64,000 nucleotides of DNA from Pseudomonas profundi. Its GTDB lineage: Bacteria > Pseudomonadota > Gammaproteobacteria > Pseudomonadales > Pseudomonadaceae. Position 1 is the first letter of the stretch, and each line of letters opens with the position of its first letter. The notes under the pieces are model-generated. The model had not been told where the DNA came from and did not search any database. It saw nothing but the letters and a program-made list of their open reading frames with translations. Position numbers and translations under genes: made by a program. Below are positions 1 to 13,080 of this stretch, one piece after another. Where the stretch lies: contig NZ_VTPZ01000002.1 in NCBI RefSeq assembly GCF_008638305.1, positions 124,001 to 188,000 of the forward strand, in the 5' to 3' direction.

Positions 1-1401
1 GGCAAGGAACAAGGCGTGCAGATCCTGGCGCGGCGTAGGCTGCACCACCACTTCGTTGCCCAGCGTACTCTGGATGCGGGCGCCGCGTTGCTCGCTCTCG
101 CGGATATTCAGCAGGTCTGCAATCTGGCTTGAAATGGTTGCAGGTTCGTTGATTATCTCGCGACCAACCAGCTTGCCGCCCAGAGCTTCCCATTCGGCCC
201 GGAACGCCTCGAAGGAACGCTGGCCCCAATCGGTCTGAGCGGCGAGTACTGCCATGTTTCTGTGCCCATCGTCCCAAGCTCGCCGTGCGGCGGAGCGGGC
301 CTCGTCTTCAGGTGCGAGGCCGAACTGGAAGAGTGTCTGATCGGAGCTGATCGAGCTATCGGTATAGTTAAGCGCGAGAGTCGGCAAGGGAAGTTCTGTC
401 ATACCCGCCAGGCGGCTCACCTGATCGCGCTCCAGCGGTCCGATTACCCACTGCACGCCATCGGCCTCGGCGTCGCGATAGAAGGCCATCAGGTCAGCAT
501 ACGCCGTGCTGTCATAGAGGCTGACTTGCGGCTGCTCCAGGCCTTGACTGTGGGCCTGGTATTGGGAGGCCATGAACCCATCTCGAAGGGCTTGGGCTGC
601 ACCAGCCAGCGGGCCCTCGAAAGGCAGGAACAGGGCGATATGGGTAGGGCGATTGGCATGCAGCTCGAGCAGCTGAGCAATCGAGTCAGGCATCAGCCTG
701 GCTGCAGGATGGTCGGAAAAGGTTTCCTTCCACTTGTTCACGCTTTGCACCTGGAGATCCAGATTGCTCTGTTCCCGGCTAATCAGGGCCAGCTGCACCC
801 AGCCAGCGAACTCGCCTGTGGCCTCGCCAGCCGCCTGGCGGAGATCTTCCAGCGGGGCGCGATTGAGATCTTCCCAGATCGCCTGGCGGTTCGCTTCACG
901 TTCGCCCGGCGGAAGCATGCCGTCAATGAAGGCGCGCTCACGGGCGGCATTCAGCGGGTCGCCAGTAGCCTGGAAGGCCTCTGCGCGCAGCTGCTGAATG
1001 GCCAGCTGCTCTTCGATTGGCTGAGTCTCAAGATGGATCATCGAGGGATGTCGCAGCGCGAGCAGCGCCGCTTCCGGCTGCTCCAGCGCCAACGCGCTAC
1101 GCGCCTGGAGTTCGGCGAAACGTAGCTGCTGGTCCGGTGGCAGTTCGCTCTGCGGAATCCTGCTGAGGATGCTGCGAACCCGTTCAGGCTGATTGGTGCT
1201 CCACGCGGCCTGTGCCGCATACAAACGCAGCAGGTACGCTTCGGCGCCAGAGTAGCGCTCGGCATCCTCGAGAATCTCTTCTACCGTCGCATCCGGTGTG
1301 CGCGGCAGATCGGATAATTGAGAGGGCGGTGGGGTTGCGCAGCCCCCAAGCATTACGGCAATGGCCAGGGCTGTAAGCGACAGGCGATTCATGCGGGGCA
1401 T
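1..1401 (-). CDS. lpoA: Penicillin-binding protein activator LpoA, 3' end beyond the window
   Basis: Outer-membrane lipoprotein that, in the LpoA family, activates the class A penicillin-binding protein PBP1a from the periplasm. The minus-strand frame runs open from 1401 to the left edge, so about 467 residues are visible of a family length near 600. The N-terminus is a lipoprotein signal: MPRMNRLSLTALAIAVMLGG followed by the lipidated Cys of an LGGC lipobox, then a proline-rich linker and a helical TPR-like region. Start 1401 is chosen because AAGGA lies 7 nt upstream; the ATG at 1392 is the alternative. It is divergent from rsmI, as in Pseudomonas. The identity rests on the lipobox, the helical N-domain, the late ALFLA segment and the rsmI neighbourhood. 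Confidence 0.88.
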   Translation of the reverse strand, partial: MPRMNRLSLTALAIAVMLGGCATPPPSQLSDLPRTPDATVEEILEDAERYSGAEAYLLRLYAAQAAWSTNQPERVRSILSRIPQSELPPDQQLRFAELQARSALALEQPEAALLALRHPSMIHLETQPIEEQLAIQQLRAEAFQATGDPLNAARERAFIDGMLPPGEREANRQAIWEDLNRAPLEDLRQAAGEATGEFAGWVQLALISREQSNLDLQVQSVNKWKETFSDHPAARLMPDSIAQLLELHANRPTHIALFLPFEGPLAGAAQALRDGFMASQYQAHSQGLEQPQVSLYDSTAYADLMAFYRDAEADGVQWVIGPLERDQVSRLAGMTELPLPTLALNYTDSSISSDQTLFQFGLAPEDEARSAARRAWDDGHRNMAVLAAQTDWGQRSFEAFRAEWEALGGKLVGREIINEPATISSQIADLLNIRESEQRGARIQSTLGNEVVVQPTPRQDLHALFLA

Positions 1402-1420
1402 CAGGCAATCCTTACACGGT

Positions 1421-1440
1421 GAGCCTTGCTGGCAAGGCTC
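1421..1440. repeat. Perfect inverted repeat in the lpoA leader
   Basis: GAGCCTTGC and GCAAGGCTC form a 9-bp perfect stem (8 bp with a 4-nt loop). It sits about 20 nt upstream of the lpoA start, just before its AAGGA ribosome site, in the lpoA-rsmI divergent region. There is no T-run in either direction, so it is not an obvious terminator. It could be a 5' leader hairpin in lpoA mRNA or an operator; the sequence does not decide. Confidence 0.5.
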
Positions 1441-1554
1441 CGTAACTGTGAGGCAGTCATTGTAACCAAGGGGCAGGGTGACCGCCATGCGCTTCGCGGG
1501 AACCTGCTCACGTCCTGTACAATGCCGGCTTCAGTCTCGTTTTCAGGTAATGAT

Positions 1555-2409
1555 ATGTCTGCCAGCGCCGGTACCCTGTACGTTGTCGCCACGCCAATTG
1601 GCAATTTGCAGGATCTCACGCCAAGAGCATTGAAAGTGCTCCGGACTGTGCAGCTGATCGCCGCTGAAGACACCCGTCACAGCGCCCGCTTGCTGCAGCA
1701 TTTCGGAGTGACCACCCCGACCACCGCCTGCCACGACCATAATGAGCGGGACAAGAGTCAGCGCCTGATCGAACGCATGCTTGGAGGCGAAGACATGGCG
1801 TTGATATCCGACGCAGGGACGCCGTTGATTTCCGATCCTGGCTACCACCTGGTGCGTCAGGCCCGCGAAGCCGGGATTCGGGTCTGTCCTGTCCCGGGCC
1901 CCTGTGCGCTGATAGCTGCCCTCAGCGCAGCGGGTCTGCCGTCTGACCGATTCGCCTTTGAAGGTTTTTTGCCGGCGAAGTCCCACGGTCGGCGGTCGCG
2001 TATTCAGGCGCTGAGCACTGAGTCCCGCACCTGGATGGTCTACGAGGCGCCGCATCGGCTGCTTGAGTGCCTTGAGGATATGCTTGCTCTGCTTGGTGCT
2101 GCGCGGCATGTAGTGCTTGCCCGGGAGTTGACCAAAACCTTCGAGACAATAAAGGGCGCGCCGCTCTCCGAATTGGTCGAATGGGTGCGTAACGATTCTG
2201 ATCAGCAGCGGGGTGAGTGCGTCCTGGTGATTGAAGGCATGCCGGCACTGCCGGAGGGCGAGGGCCTGGATCCGGAGGCTGAACGCGTCCTGGATATCCT
2301 GCTGGCCGAGTTGCCCGTGAAGCAGGCTTCGGCCCTCGCTGCCCAGCTGACCGGGGTAAAGAAAAACCGCTTGTACCAGATAGCGCTGGAAAAGGCAGGC
2401 AAGGTTTAA
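1555..2409 (+). CDS. rsmI: 16S rRNA (cytidine1402-2'-O)-methyltransferase RsmI
   Basis: SAM-dependent tetrapyrrole-methylase-fold enzyme that 2'-O-methylates C1402 of 16S rRNA in the decoding centre. The 284-residue product starts [20 protein letters not shown], the family N-terminal signature, followed by EDTRHS, a [12 protein letters not shown] loop that binds SAM, and a VPGP motif. The frame is open further upstream, but the ATG at 1555 matches the conserved N-terminus and has AGGTAA just before it. It is divergent from lpoA and followed by rnpB, the usual Pseudomonas order. Full length and intact. Confidence 0.96.
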   Translation: MSASAGTLYVVATPIGNLQDLTPRALKVLRTVQLIAAEDTRHSARLLQHFGVTTPTTACHDHNERDKSQRLIERMLGGEDMALISDAGTPLISDPGYHLVRQAREAGIRVCPVPGPCALIAALSAAGLPSDRFAFEGFLPAKSHGRRSRIQALSTESRTWMVYEAPHRLLECLEDMLALLGAARHVVLARELTKTFETIKGAPLSELVEWVRNDSDQQRGECVLVIEGMPALPEGEGLDPEAERVLDILLAELPVKQASALAAQLTGVKKNRLYQIALEKAGKV

Positions 2410-2520
2410 GGCTGGAGGCTGCAAATTGGAAGCTGGCCGGGAAAGGGTGCCGACGGTGCTTTTTGCTGGTTTGGAAATTCTTTTTGCTGAAAGGCTTGTT
2501 GTAGAGCGTTACAAGAGTGC

Positions 2521-2549
2521 TTGCTCATCGCGAGGAAGCTGGTTAACCT
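2521..2549 (+). promoter_or_regulatory. Weak candidate promoter for rnpB
   Basis: TTGCTC at 2521-2526 and TAACCT at 2544-2549 are separated by 17 nt and would start transcription close to the mature 5' end of RNase P RNA at about 2558. The -10 matches consensus poorly (3 of 6), so the call depends on spacing and position only. Confidence 0.3.
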
Positions 2550-2557
2550 TGCGCCCA

Positions 2558-2902
2558 AGAGTTGGCTGGACAGTCGCCGTACCGCTTGCGGTAGGGAGGA
2601 AAGTCCGGGCTCCATAGGGCAGAGTGCCAGGTAACACCTGGGGGGCGTGAGCCTACGGAAAGTGCAGCAGAAAATATACCGCCTAAGCGCGCAAGCGCCG
2701 GTAAGGTTGAAATGGTGCGGTAAGAGCGCACCGCGCAGCTGGTAACAGTCTGTGGCTAGGTAAACCCCGCTCGGAGCAAGACCAAATAGGAACCCGTTGG
2801 TGTGGCCCGCACTGGGTTCGGGTAGGTTGCTAGAGGCAGTCAGTGATGGCTGTCGTAGAGGAATGACTGTCCTCGACAGAACCCGGCTTACAGGCCAACT
2901 CT
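2558..2902 (+). ncRNA. rnpB: RNase P RNA, class A
   Basis: Catalytic RNA of RNase P, which matures tRNA 5' ends. The 5' part carries the conserved P4 strand and CR-I block (GGAGGAAAGTCCGGGCTCC at about 2595-2613). The interior has the family-typical GGTAAACCCC and GGAGCAAGACCAAATAGGAA blocks. The 3' part has AGAGGAATGACTGTC and AGAACCCGGCTTACAG, which pairs back to complete P4. Length near 345 nt fits. Ends were placed by analogy with the Pseudomonas gene (AGAG start, CAACTCT end) and could be off by a few nucleotides. A short T-rich tract (2903-2910) follows. It lies between rsmI and mraZ, the usual Pseudomonas position. Confidence 0.95.
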
Positions 2903-3093
2903 TATTTTTTCCCGCCTATCGCATTCCTGTTTCTGCCCAAAAATTATCCCTGGTAACAGTTCACATTAAGTTTCACTCATATCTGATTGAAACGTCAATA
3001 TTTTGTCTGACGCCCTCGTCCCCGTATACCACAGTATTGCTCCGCTTTTTTGCTAACCCTTCGTCATTAAAGGCTTTTCAGTGAAATGCTCAC

Positions 3094-3122
3094 TTGACGG
3101 TCTATTGGCGCATTCCTATAGT
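3094..3122 (+). promoter_or_regulatory. Sigma-70 promoter of the mraZ/dcw cluster
   Basis: TTGACG (3094-3099) and TATAGT (3117-3122) with an exact 17-nt spacer, 76 nt upstream of the mraZ GTG start. It matches the place where the main division-cluster promoter is expected. The upstream stretch 2911-3093 is AT-richer than its surroundings and holds no other feature I can support. Confidence 0.75.
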
Positions 3123-3130
3123 GTGCCGAA

Positions 3131-3155
3131 GTGGTGTGATGTGGACGAAAGTGGG
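3131..3155 (+). promoter_or_regulatory. MraZ operator: three GTGG repeats at 10-nt spacing
   Basis: GTGGT at 3131, GTGGA at 3141 and GTGGG at 3151 stand exactly 10 nt apart, one helical turn. They lie immediately downstream of the promoter and about 45 nt before mraZ. MraZ is known to bind such head-to-tail GTGGG-type repeats as a multimeric ring and to repress its own operon. The placement predicts autoregulation of the whole mraZ-led transcript. Confidence 0.75.
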
Positions 3156-3197
3156 ATTTTTTGGCAAGGATAGCCATTCAGTGGGGGTAGCAGGAGC

Positions 3198-3650
3198 GTG
3201 TTTCGAGGAACGAGTGCCATCAATCTGGACGCCAAGGGGCGCCTCGCCATGCCGGCTCGGTATCGCGATCGGCTGCTCGAGTCCTGTGGTGGCCACTTGA
3301 TTGCGACGATTGCCCTCGAAGAGCGCTGCCTGTGGATCTATCCGCTGCAGGAATGGGAACTAGTAGAACAGCAGTTAAAGAAGGCCCCCAATATGAACCC
3401 TGCAGTAAAGCGGCTGAACCGGTTGTTGATAGGTAACGCCAACGAGATCGAGCTGGACGGTAACGGTCGTTTCGTAGTGCCGCCGTTGCTGCGCGAGCAC
3501 GCCGGTCTCGACAAGAAAGTCATGCTGGTTGGTCAGCTGAACAAATTCGAACTGTGGAGTGAAGACGAATGGAACGCGACTACCGAAGCCTATCTTGAGG
3601 TGCAGGATGCTGGCGAATTGCCGGTTGAGCTGCAGTCGCTGAGCCTATGA
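3198..3650 (+). CDS. mraZ: Transcriptional regulator MraZ
   Basis: DNA-binding regulator of the division and cell-wall cluster; family members form a ring and bind repeated GTGGG-type boxes in their own promoter. The 150-residue protein has the duplicated AbrB-like half-sites typical of the family: [14 protein letters not shown] near residue 10 and [14 protein letters not shown] near residue 85. It starts at GTG 3198, 3 nt after AGGAG. Its stop overlaps the rsmH start by 4 nt (ATGA), implying translational coupling. Intact and full length; the matching operator lies at 3131-3155. Confidence 0.97.
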   Translation: MFRGTSAINLDAKGRLAMPARYRDRLLESCGGHLIATIALEERCLWIYPLQEWELVEQQLKKAPNMNPAVKRLNRLLIGNANEIELDGNGRFVVPPLLREHAGLDKKVMLVGQLNKFELWSEDEWNATTEAYLEVQDAGELPVELQSLSL

Positions 3651-4584
3651 GTCAGACTCCCGTGTTCCAGCATATAAGTGTCCTGCTTGAAGAAGCGCTC
3701 AAGGGTCTGGCGGTGCAGCCGGACGGGTTGTACGTGGACGGTACATTTGGCCGAGGAGGCCATAGTAGAGCCATTCTCTCGAAGCTTTGCAAAGACGGAC
3801 GGCTCATCGGTTTTGATAAGGACCCGGAGGCAATTCGGGTCGGAACTCAACTGGCGGCCGATGACGGCCGCTTTGTCGTTGTACGCCGCAGCTTTGCCGA
3901 CATGGCTGAAGAGCTGCGTCAGCGTGGTTTGCACGGTCAGGTCAATGGTGTGTTGCTGGATCTGGGCGTGTCCTCGCCCCAACTCGATGACGCCGAGCGC
4001 GGCTTCAGCTTTCTGAATGATGGTCCTCTGGATATGCGCATGGATCCTGCTCAGGGCCAAAGCGCGGCGGAGTGGATCAACAGCGCCGACGAAGCGGATA
4101 TTGCCACTGTCCTGAAAGAATACGGCGAGGAACGTTTCGCCCGGCGGATGGCGCGCGCCATTGTCATGCGCCGTGCCGAGCAGCCTTTTACCCGCACTGC
4201 CGACCTGGCGGAAGTCATCAAGGTGGCCAATCCTGCGTGGGAGAAACACAAGCACCCGGCGACCCGCGCTTTCCAGGGCATTCGCATATTCATCAACCGG
4301 GAGCTGGAAGACCTGGCTGACGGCCTCAAGGCAGCGCTTGATGTATTGGCGCCAGGCGGCCGGCTGGTGGTGATCAGCTTCCATTCGCTGGAAGATCGCC
4401 TGGTCAAGCAGTTCATGCGCCGCGAAGCCAAGGGTGCGCCGATTCCCCGCGGGTTGCCCATACGTGAAATCGATATCCCGGTCAGCATCAATCTGATCGG
4501 CAAAGCCATCAAACCCTCGGCCGAAGAAGTCGCGGGTAATCCACGTGCCCGCAGTGCGATGCTGCGAATCGCGGAGAAGCGCTG

Positions 4585-4585
<1 letters not shown>
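3647..4585 (+). CDS. rsmH: 16S rRNA (cytosine1402-N4)-methyltransferase RsmH
   Basis: SAM-dependent enzyme that N4-methylates C1402 of 16S rRNA, the same nucleotide that RsmI (at 1555-2409) methylates on the ribose. The 312 residues start [17 protein letters not shown], with the SAM-binding [10 protein letters not shown] near residue 30, [11 protein letters not shown] near residue 105, and the C-terminal [14 protein letters not shown]. Family length is about 310. It overlaps mraZ by 4 nt upstream and ftsL by 1 nt downstream. Confidence 0.97.
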
Positions 4586-8081
<3,496 letters not shown>

Positions 8082-8089
<8 letters not shown>

Positions 8090-9464
8090 CGCCATGCGCC
8101 TGTCCGATCTGGTCAGCCCTCTCGCTGCAACCCTGAAGGGTGTTGACGCCGAGTTTGACAGCGTCGCCTTTGACAGCCGCGCGATTCAGCCGGGTGGCTT
8201 GTTCGTCGCGCTTGCGGGAACGCGCACCAATGGTCACGACCACCTGGCCGATGCCCGCGCGCGCGGCGCAACCTGTGCGATGGTCGAATATCTGGTGGAA
8301 GATCCGCTCCCTCAGCTCCTGGTGCACGATAGTCTGCGCGCGCTGGGTCAGTTGGCCGGCCTTGCCCGAGCTGCCTATAGCGGCCCGCTGGTGGCAATAA
8401 CCGGCTCCAGCGGCAAGACAACCGTCAAGGAAATGGTCGCTGCGATCCTGCGTCCGCTTGGCTCGGTGCTAGCGACTCAGGGCAATCTGAATAATGAGAT
8501 CGGCGTCCCGATGACGCTGCTTGGCCTGAGCAATGAACACCGCTACGCCGTTATCGAGATGGGCGCTGCAGCCCGTGGCGATATTGCGTACAGCATGGAG
8601 ATCGCCAAGCCAACGGTTAGCGTATTGACCAATGCAGGCAATGCACATGTCGGCCGCTTCGGCAGCCTGGACAATATTGCCAAAGCCAAGAGCGAGATTT
8701 TCAGCTGCCTGAGCACCAAGGGCAAGGCCGTGATCAATCTGGATAGCCCCTGGTTCGAAGACTGGTACCAGTTGCTGGGCAAGCGCAAGAGCTACGTGTT
8801 CAGCCTCAAGAACCCGACAGCTGAAGTGCGCGCCGAGTCAATCAAGCTCGATGATCGCGGATGCCCGGGCTTTCTGTTGGTAACGCCTAAGGGCGAAGTC
8901 AATGTTCAGCTGAACTTGCTGGGCCAGCACAACGTTGCCAATGCACTGGCAGCTACGGGGGCCGCCCTGGCGCTGGATGTCGAACTTGAATACATCCAGC
9001 GCGGTCTGGCCAGTGTTCAACCGATGCAGGGCCGCGCGGCCAGTCGCCAGGGTCGGCAGGGCTCCGTCATCATTGATGACAGCTACAACGCCAGCCCGGC
9101 TTCGGTGAAGGCGGCGATTGATCTGCTCGCCTGCTTCGATGGGCGTCGTATTCTGGTTCTGGGTGATATGGCAGAACTGGGCGAGTGGGAGAGCGACTGC
9201 CATCAGGAAATTGGTGAACACGCACGCCAGCAGGGCCTCGATGGGCTTTATGCGGTTGGCCGGCTGTCCGCCCTGGCTGCGAATCGCTTTGGCGAAGGTG
9301 CACAGCAGTTCGCCAGCAAGAGCGAACTGGTCGAAGCGCTGAAAGCACAGCTTGGCCCGGACGTTCGTGTGCTGGTCAAGGGTTCGCGCAGCGCAGGCAT
9401 GGAGGAGGTGGTCGCAGGATTGGTCGCCACTGTGGATGACGATAACGACAGGAAGGTCGGCTAA
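8082..9464 (+). CDS. murF: UDP-MurNAc-tripeptide:D-Ala-D-Ala ligase MurF
   Basis: Adds D-Ala-D-Ala to complete the UDP-MurNAc-pentapeptide in the cytoplasm. The 460-residue protein has the P-loop GSSGKTT at residues 108-114, [14 protein letters not shown], a [13 protein letters not shown] segment and [10 protein letters not shown] in the C-terminal domain. Start 8082 is preferred over upstream in-frame codons because GGAGG lies 6 nt before it. That makes an 8-nt overlap with murE. Intact. Confidence 0.96.
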
Positions 9465-10546
9465 TGTTGCTTTTACTTGCCCAATACCTGCAGCAGTTCC
9501 ATACCGGATTTTCGGTATTTCAGTACCTCTCGCTGCGGGCGATTCTGGGTGTACTTACTGCACTTGGCCTGGCGTTGTTCGTAGGCCCCTGGATGATCCG
9601 TTCGTTGAGTTTCCGGCAGATCGGCCAGTCGGTGCGCAATGATGGCCCGCAGTCCCACCTGTCCAAGGCCGGTACTCCGACCATGGGCGGCGCGCTGATA
9701 TTGGTGGCTATCGCTATCGCCACGCTGTTATGGGCAGACCTGCGTAACATCTATGTATGGGTCGTGCTGGGTGTCACGCTGGCATTCGGCGCGATCGGCT
9801 GGGTGGACGATTACCGTAAGGTCGTAGAGAAGAACTCACGCGGCCTGCCGTCGCGCTGGAAGTACTTCTGGCAGTCAGTGTTCGGGCTGCTAGCCGCCGT
9901 GGTGCTTTATATGACTGCCAAGACGCCGATCGAAACCACCTTGATCGTGCCGTTTTTCAAGCATGTCGAGTTCCAGTTGGGCATGGGATTCATCGTCCTG
10001 ACCTATTTCGTCATTGTTGGCTCGAGCAACGCCGTGAACCTGACTGACGGGCTGGATGGCCTGGCGATCATGCCGACGGTTATGGTAGGCGGGGCACTCG
10101 GCATTTTTGCGTACCTTTCAGGTAACGTGCGTTTCGCCGAATACCTGCTGATTCCCCATGTCCCGGGCGCTGGCGAGCTGATCATCTTCTGCGGTGCGCT
10201 GATTGGCGCCGGGCTAGGATTCCTCTGGTTCAACACCTATCCCGCTCAGGTCTTCATGGGCGACGTGGGCGCGCTGGCACTCGGTGCTGCACTGGGCGTG
10301 ATCGCCGTGATCGTCCGCCAGGAAATCGTACTGTTCATCATGGGCGGCATTTTCGTCGTCGAAACACTCTCGGTCATTGTCCAGGTCGCGTCGTTCAAGC
10401 TGACCGGCAGGCGGGTGTTTCGCATGGCCCCCATTCACCACCATTTTGAATTGAAGGGCTGGCCCGAACCCCGGGTCATCGTGCGTTTCTGGATCATCAC
10501 CGTCGTACTGGTGCTGATCGGATTGGCCACCCTGAAGCTGCGCTGA
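9464..10546 (+). CDS. mraY: Phospho-MurNAc-pentapeptide translocase MraY
   Basis: Polytopic inner-membrane enzyme that transfers phospho-MurNAc-pentapeptide to undecaprenyl phosphate, making lipid I. The 360 residues include about ten membrane segments and the family motifs GWVDDYRK (catalytic aspartates), [15 protein letters not shown], and [12 protein letters not shown] at the HHH loop. Start ATG overlaps the last base of murF. Standard length. Confidence 0.97.
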   Translation: MLLLLAQYLQQFHTGFSVFQYLSLRAILGVLTALGLALFVGPWMIRSLSFRQIGQSVRNDGPQSHLSKAGTPTMGGALILVAIAIATLLWADLRNIYVWVVLGVTLAFGAIGWVDDYRKVVEKNSRGLPSRWKYFWQSVFGLLAAVVLYMTAKTPIETTLIVPFFKHVEFQLGMGFIVLTYFVIVGSSNAVNLTDGLDGLAIMPTVMVGGALGIFAYLSGNVRFAEYLLIPHVPGAGELIIFCGALIGAGLGFLWFNTYPAQVFMGDVGALALGAALGVIAVIVRQEIVLFIMGGIFVVETLSVIVQVASFKLTGRRVFRMAPIHHHFELKGWPEPRVIVRFWIITVVLVLIGLATLKLR

Positions 10547-10556
10547 GGAAGACACT

Positions 10557-11915
10557 GTGTCACTGATAACCACGGACAAGAAACGGATCATCGTCGGGCT
10601 CGGCAGCACCGGGCTTTCGGTCGCCCGTTTTCTGGCGGGCCGTGGGCTGCCTTTCGGCGTGGCGGATACGCGTCAGCACCCACCGGGCCTGGATCAGCTG
10701 AAACGTTTTGCACCGATGGCGGATCTCCATCTCGGTGAGCTGGATGCGGACGTACTGTCTTCGGCTGCGGAGCTGGTGGTTAGCCCGGGTATCGCCTTGT
10801 CGACACCGGCGTTGCAGCGGGCGCACGAGGCCGGCGTCAAACTGGTGGGTGATATCGAACTGTTTGCCCGCGAGGCCAAGGCGCCGATCATCGCAATTAC
10901 CGGCTCGAACGCAAAGAGCACAGTGACCACATTGGTTGGTGAAATGGCATACGCTGCTGGCATCCGCGTGGCGGTCGGCGGCAACCTCGGCACGCCGGCA
11001 CTGGACCTGCTCGACCACAACGCTGGCCTGTATGTGATCGAGCTTTCCAGCTTTCAACTGGAAACCACCGAGCGGCTCAATGCCGAAGTGGCGACGGTCC
11101 TGAACGTCAGCGAAGACCACATGGATCGCTACGCCAATCTGGCGGCTTATCACCAGGCCAAACACCGGATCTTCAGCGGCGCGCGTCAGGTCGTCATCAA
11201 CCGCGACGACCTGCTCTCGCGGCCGCTGGTGGCTGATCAGTTGCCGCAATGGACCTTTGGCCTGTCGCGCCCCGACTTCAAGGGCTTCGGTCTGGTTGAG
11301 GAGGAGGGCGAAACCTGGCTCGCCTTCGAATTCAAGGCGCTGATGCCGGTTGCCGAGCTGAAGATCCGCGGCGCGCATAATCAATCAAACGCGCTGGCCG
11401 CGCTGGCGCTGGGTCATGCGGCTGGGCTGCCGTTCCCGGCCATGCTTGATGCGCTGCGCAGTTTCACCGGCCTGCCACATCGTTGCCAGTGGGTCGGCAA
11501 GCATTCCGGCGTGGATTATTTCGACGATTCCAAGGCAACCAATGTGGGTGCCGCGCTGGCCGCTATCAATGGCTTTGGCGCCGACCTGGACGGCAAGCAG
11601 GTATTGATTGCTGGCGGCGATGGCAAGAGTGCTGATTTCGCGCCGCTGCGTGAGCCGGTCAGCCGCTATTGCCGGGCCGCCGTATTGCTGGGTCGCGATG
11701 CGGCGGAGCTGGGTCAGGCGCTGGGTAATGCTGTACCGGTTATCCGTGTCGACTCGATCGAACAAGCGGTTACTGCGGCCGCTGATGTGGCACAGCCGGG
11801 TGACATAGTGCTGCTGTCTCCGGCCTGTGCCAGCCTGGATATGTTCAAGAACTTCGAAGAGCGCGGCCGTCTGTTCGCCGAAGCGGTAGGGAGGCTGACA
11901 CATGATCTTGACTGA
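10557..11915 (+). CDS. murD: UDP-MurNAc-L-Ala:D-glutamate ligase MurD
   Basis: Cytoplasmic ligase adding D-glutamate to UDP-MurNAc-L-Ala. The 452 residues show an N-terminal nucleotide-sugar-binding fold (IIVGLGSTGLSVARFL), the P-loop GSNAKST at 116-122, NVSEDHMDRY, and a C-terminal domain with DDSKATNVGAAL and LLSPACASLD. It starts at GTG 10557, ten nucleotides after mraY, and overlaps ftsW by 14 nt. Full length. Confidence 0.96.
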   Translation: MSLITTDKKRIIVGLGSTGLSVARFLAGRGLPFGVADTRQHPPGLDQLKRFAPMADLHLGELDADVLSSAAELVVSPGIALSTPALQRAHEAGVKLVGDIELFAREAKAPIIAITGSNAKSTVTTLVGEMAYAAGIRVAVGGNLGTPALDLLDHNAGLYVIELSSFQLETTERLNAEVATVLNVSEDHMDRYANLAAYHQAKHRIFSGARQVVINRDDLLSRPLVADQLPQWTFGLSRPDFKGFGLVEEEGETWLAFEFKALMPVAELKIRGAHNQSNALAALALGHAAGLPFPAMLDALRSFTGLPHRCQWVGKHSGVDYFDDSKATNVGAALAAINGFGADLDGKQVLIAGGDGKSADFAPLREPVSRYCRAAVLLGRDAAELGQALGNAVPVIRVDSIEQAVTAAADVAQPGDIVLLSPACASLDMFKNFEERGRLFAEAVGRLTHDLD

Positions 11916-13080
11916 TGTGCTGCAGCGCTCCGCCGCACCGTTGCTGGGTGAGCGGCGTTTCGACATGGATATGCCGCTTCTGGTAGCAGCGCTGTGCCTG
12001 CTCGGTCTGGGTGTGGTCATGGTGACTTCATCGTCCATGGAAGTGGCCGCCGGCCAACTGGGCAACCCGCTGTTTTATATGATCCGTCAGCTGATCTATC
12101 TGTTGATTGGTGTTGGCGCGCTGGTAGCGGTGTTGTCCATCCCGGTGAATCTCTGGCAGCAATTTCGCTTTCCGTTGTTGTTTGTGGGATTCGGGTTGCT
12201 GATTGCCGTGTTGATTCCTGGCATCGGTCGTGAGGTCAACGGTAGCTGGCGCTGGATCGCGGTTGGCCCGATCAACATTCAGCCGTCCGAGCTGGCGAAG
12301 CTGTTCGCGGTCGTATTCCTGGCCGGCTATCTGGTGCAGCGTCAGAAAGAGGTCAAGGAAAAGTGGTTTGGCTTCATCAAGCCATTCATGGTGCTGGGCC
12401 CGATGGCCTGGCTGCTGGTCATCGAGCCGGATTTCGGCGCGACGGTAGTATTGATGGGCGCCGCCACCGGCATGCTTTTCCTCGGGGGCGTCGGCCTGTT
12501 CCGTTTCACCCTGCTATTCGGCTCGCTCGGTGCGCTCGGCGGGCTTCTGGTGGCTTTTGAACCGTACCGGCTGCAACGTTTGACCAGCTTTCTGGATCCC
12601 TGGACCGACCCATTCGGTACCGGTTATCAGCTGACCCAGGCGTTGATCGCCTTTGGGCGCGGCAGCTGGCTGGGCACGGGTCTGGGCAATAGTGTGCAGA
12701 AGCAGTTTTACCTGCCCGAAGCGCACACCGACTTCGTATTCGCCGTGCTGGCCGAAGAGCTGGGGCTGATCGGTGCGCTGGCCGCCTTTGGTCTGTTGGT
12801 GTTCGTGGCGATTCGTAGCCTTTATATAGGGCTGTGGGCTGAGCGCGCTGGTCGGCTGTTCTCCGCCTACCTGGCGTACGGTCTGGCCATCATGTGGTGC
12901 GGCCAGATTCTGATTAACGTTGGCGTGAATGTCGGGCTGCTGCCGACCAAAGGGTTAACCCTGCCATTCCTGAGCTACGGGGGCAGTTCCCTGGTGGTGT
13001 GCTGTATCAGCCTGGGCCTGTTGCTGCGGATCGACTGGGAACGCCGTCAGGCGTTACGGGAGGCCGGCAATGAAAAATAG
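11902..13080 (+). CDS. ftsW: Septal SEDS glycosyltransferase FtsW
   Basis: Polytopic inner-membrane SEDS-family glycan polymerase working with FtsI at the septum. The 392 residues contain ten predicted membrane segments. SEDS signatures present are NIQPSELAKL, the catalytic loop QKQFYLPEAHTDFVFAVLAE with the conserved Asp, and the late LPFLSYGGSSL. It overlaps murD by 14 nt and murG by 11 nt. Residues 1-24 are a short cytoplasmic lead; internal start codons near residue 22 are less likely. Confidence 0.96.
   Translation: MILTDVLQRSAAPLLGERRFDMDMPLLVAALCLLGLGVVMVTSSSMEVAAGQLGNPLFYMIRQLIYLLIGVGALVAVLSIPVNLWQQFRFPLLFVGFGLLIAVLIPGIGREVNGSWRWIAVGPINIQPSELAKLFAVVFLAGYLVQRQKEVKEKWFGFIKPFMVLGPMAWLLVIEPDFGATVVLMGAATGMLFLGGVGLFRFTLLFGSLGALGGLLVAFEPYRLQRLTSFLDPWTDPFGTGYQLTQALIAFGRGSWLGTGLGNSVQKQFYLPEAHTDFVFAVLAEELGLIGALAAFGLLVFVAIRSLYIGLWAERAGRLFSAYLAYGLAIMWCGQILINVGVNVGLLPTKGLTLPFLSYGGSSLVVCCISLGLLLRIDWERRQALREAGNEK

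Noticed and set aside
262..1125. 287-residue plus-strand open frame
   Set aside because: It is the complement of lpoA. The minus-strand frame has a lipobox, ribosome site and family segments.
1543..2424. 293-residue minus-strand open frame
   Set aside because: Antisense to rsmI, whose family motifs are clear. The antisense protein has the His/Gln/Arg-rich composition of a GC-rich shadow frame.
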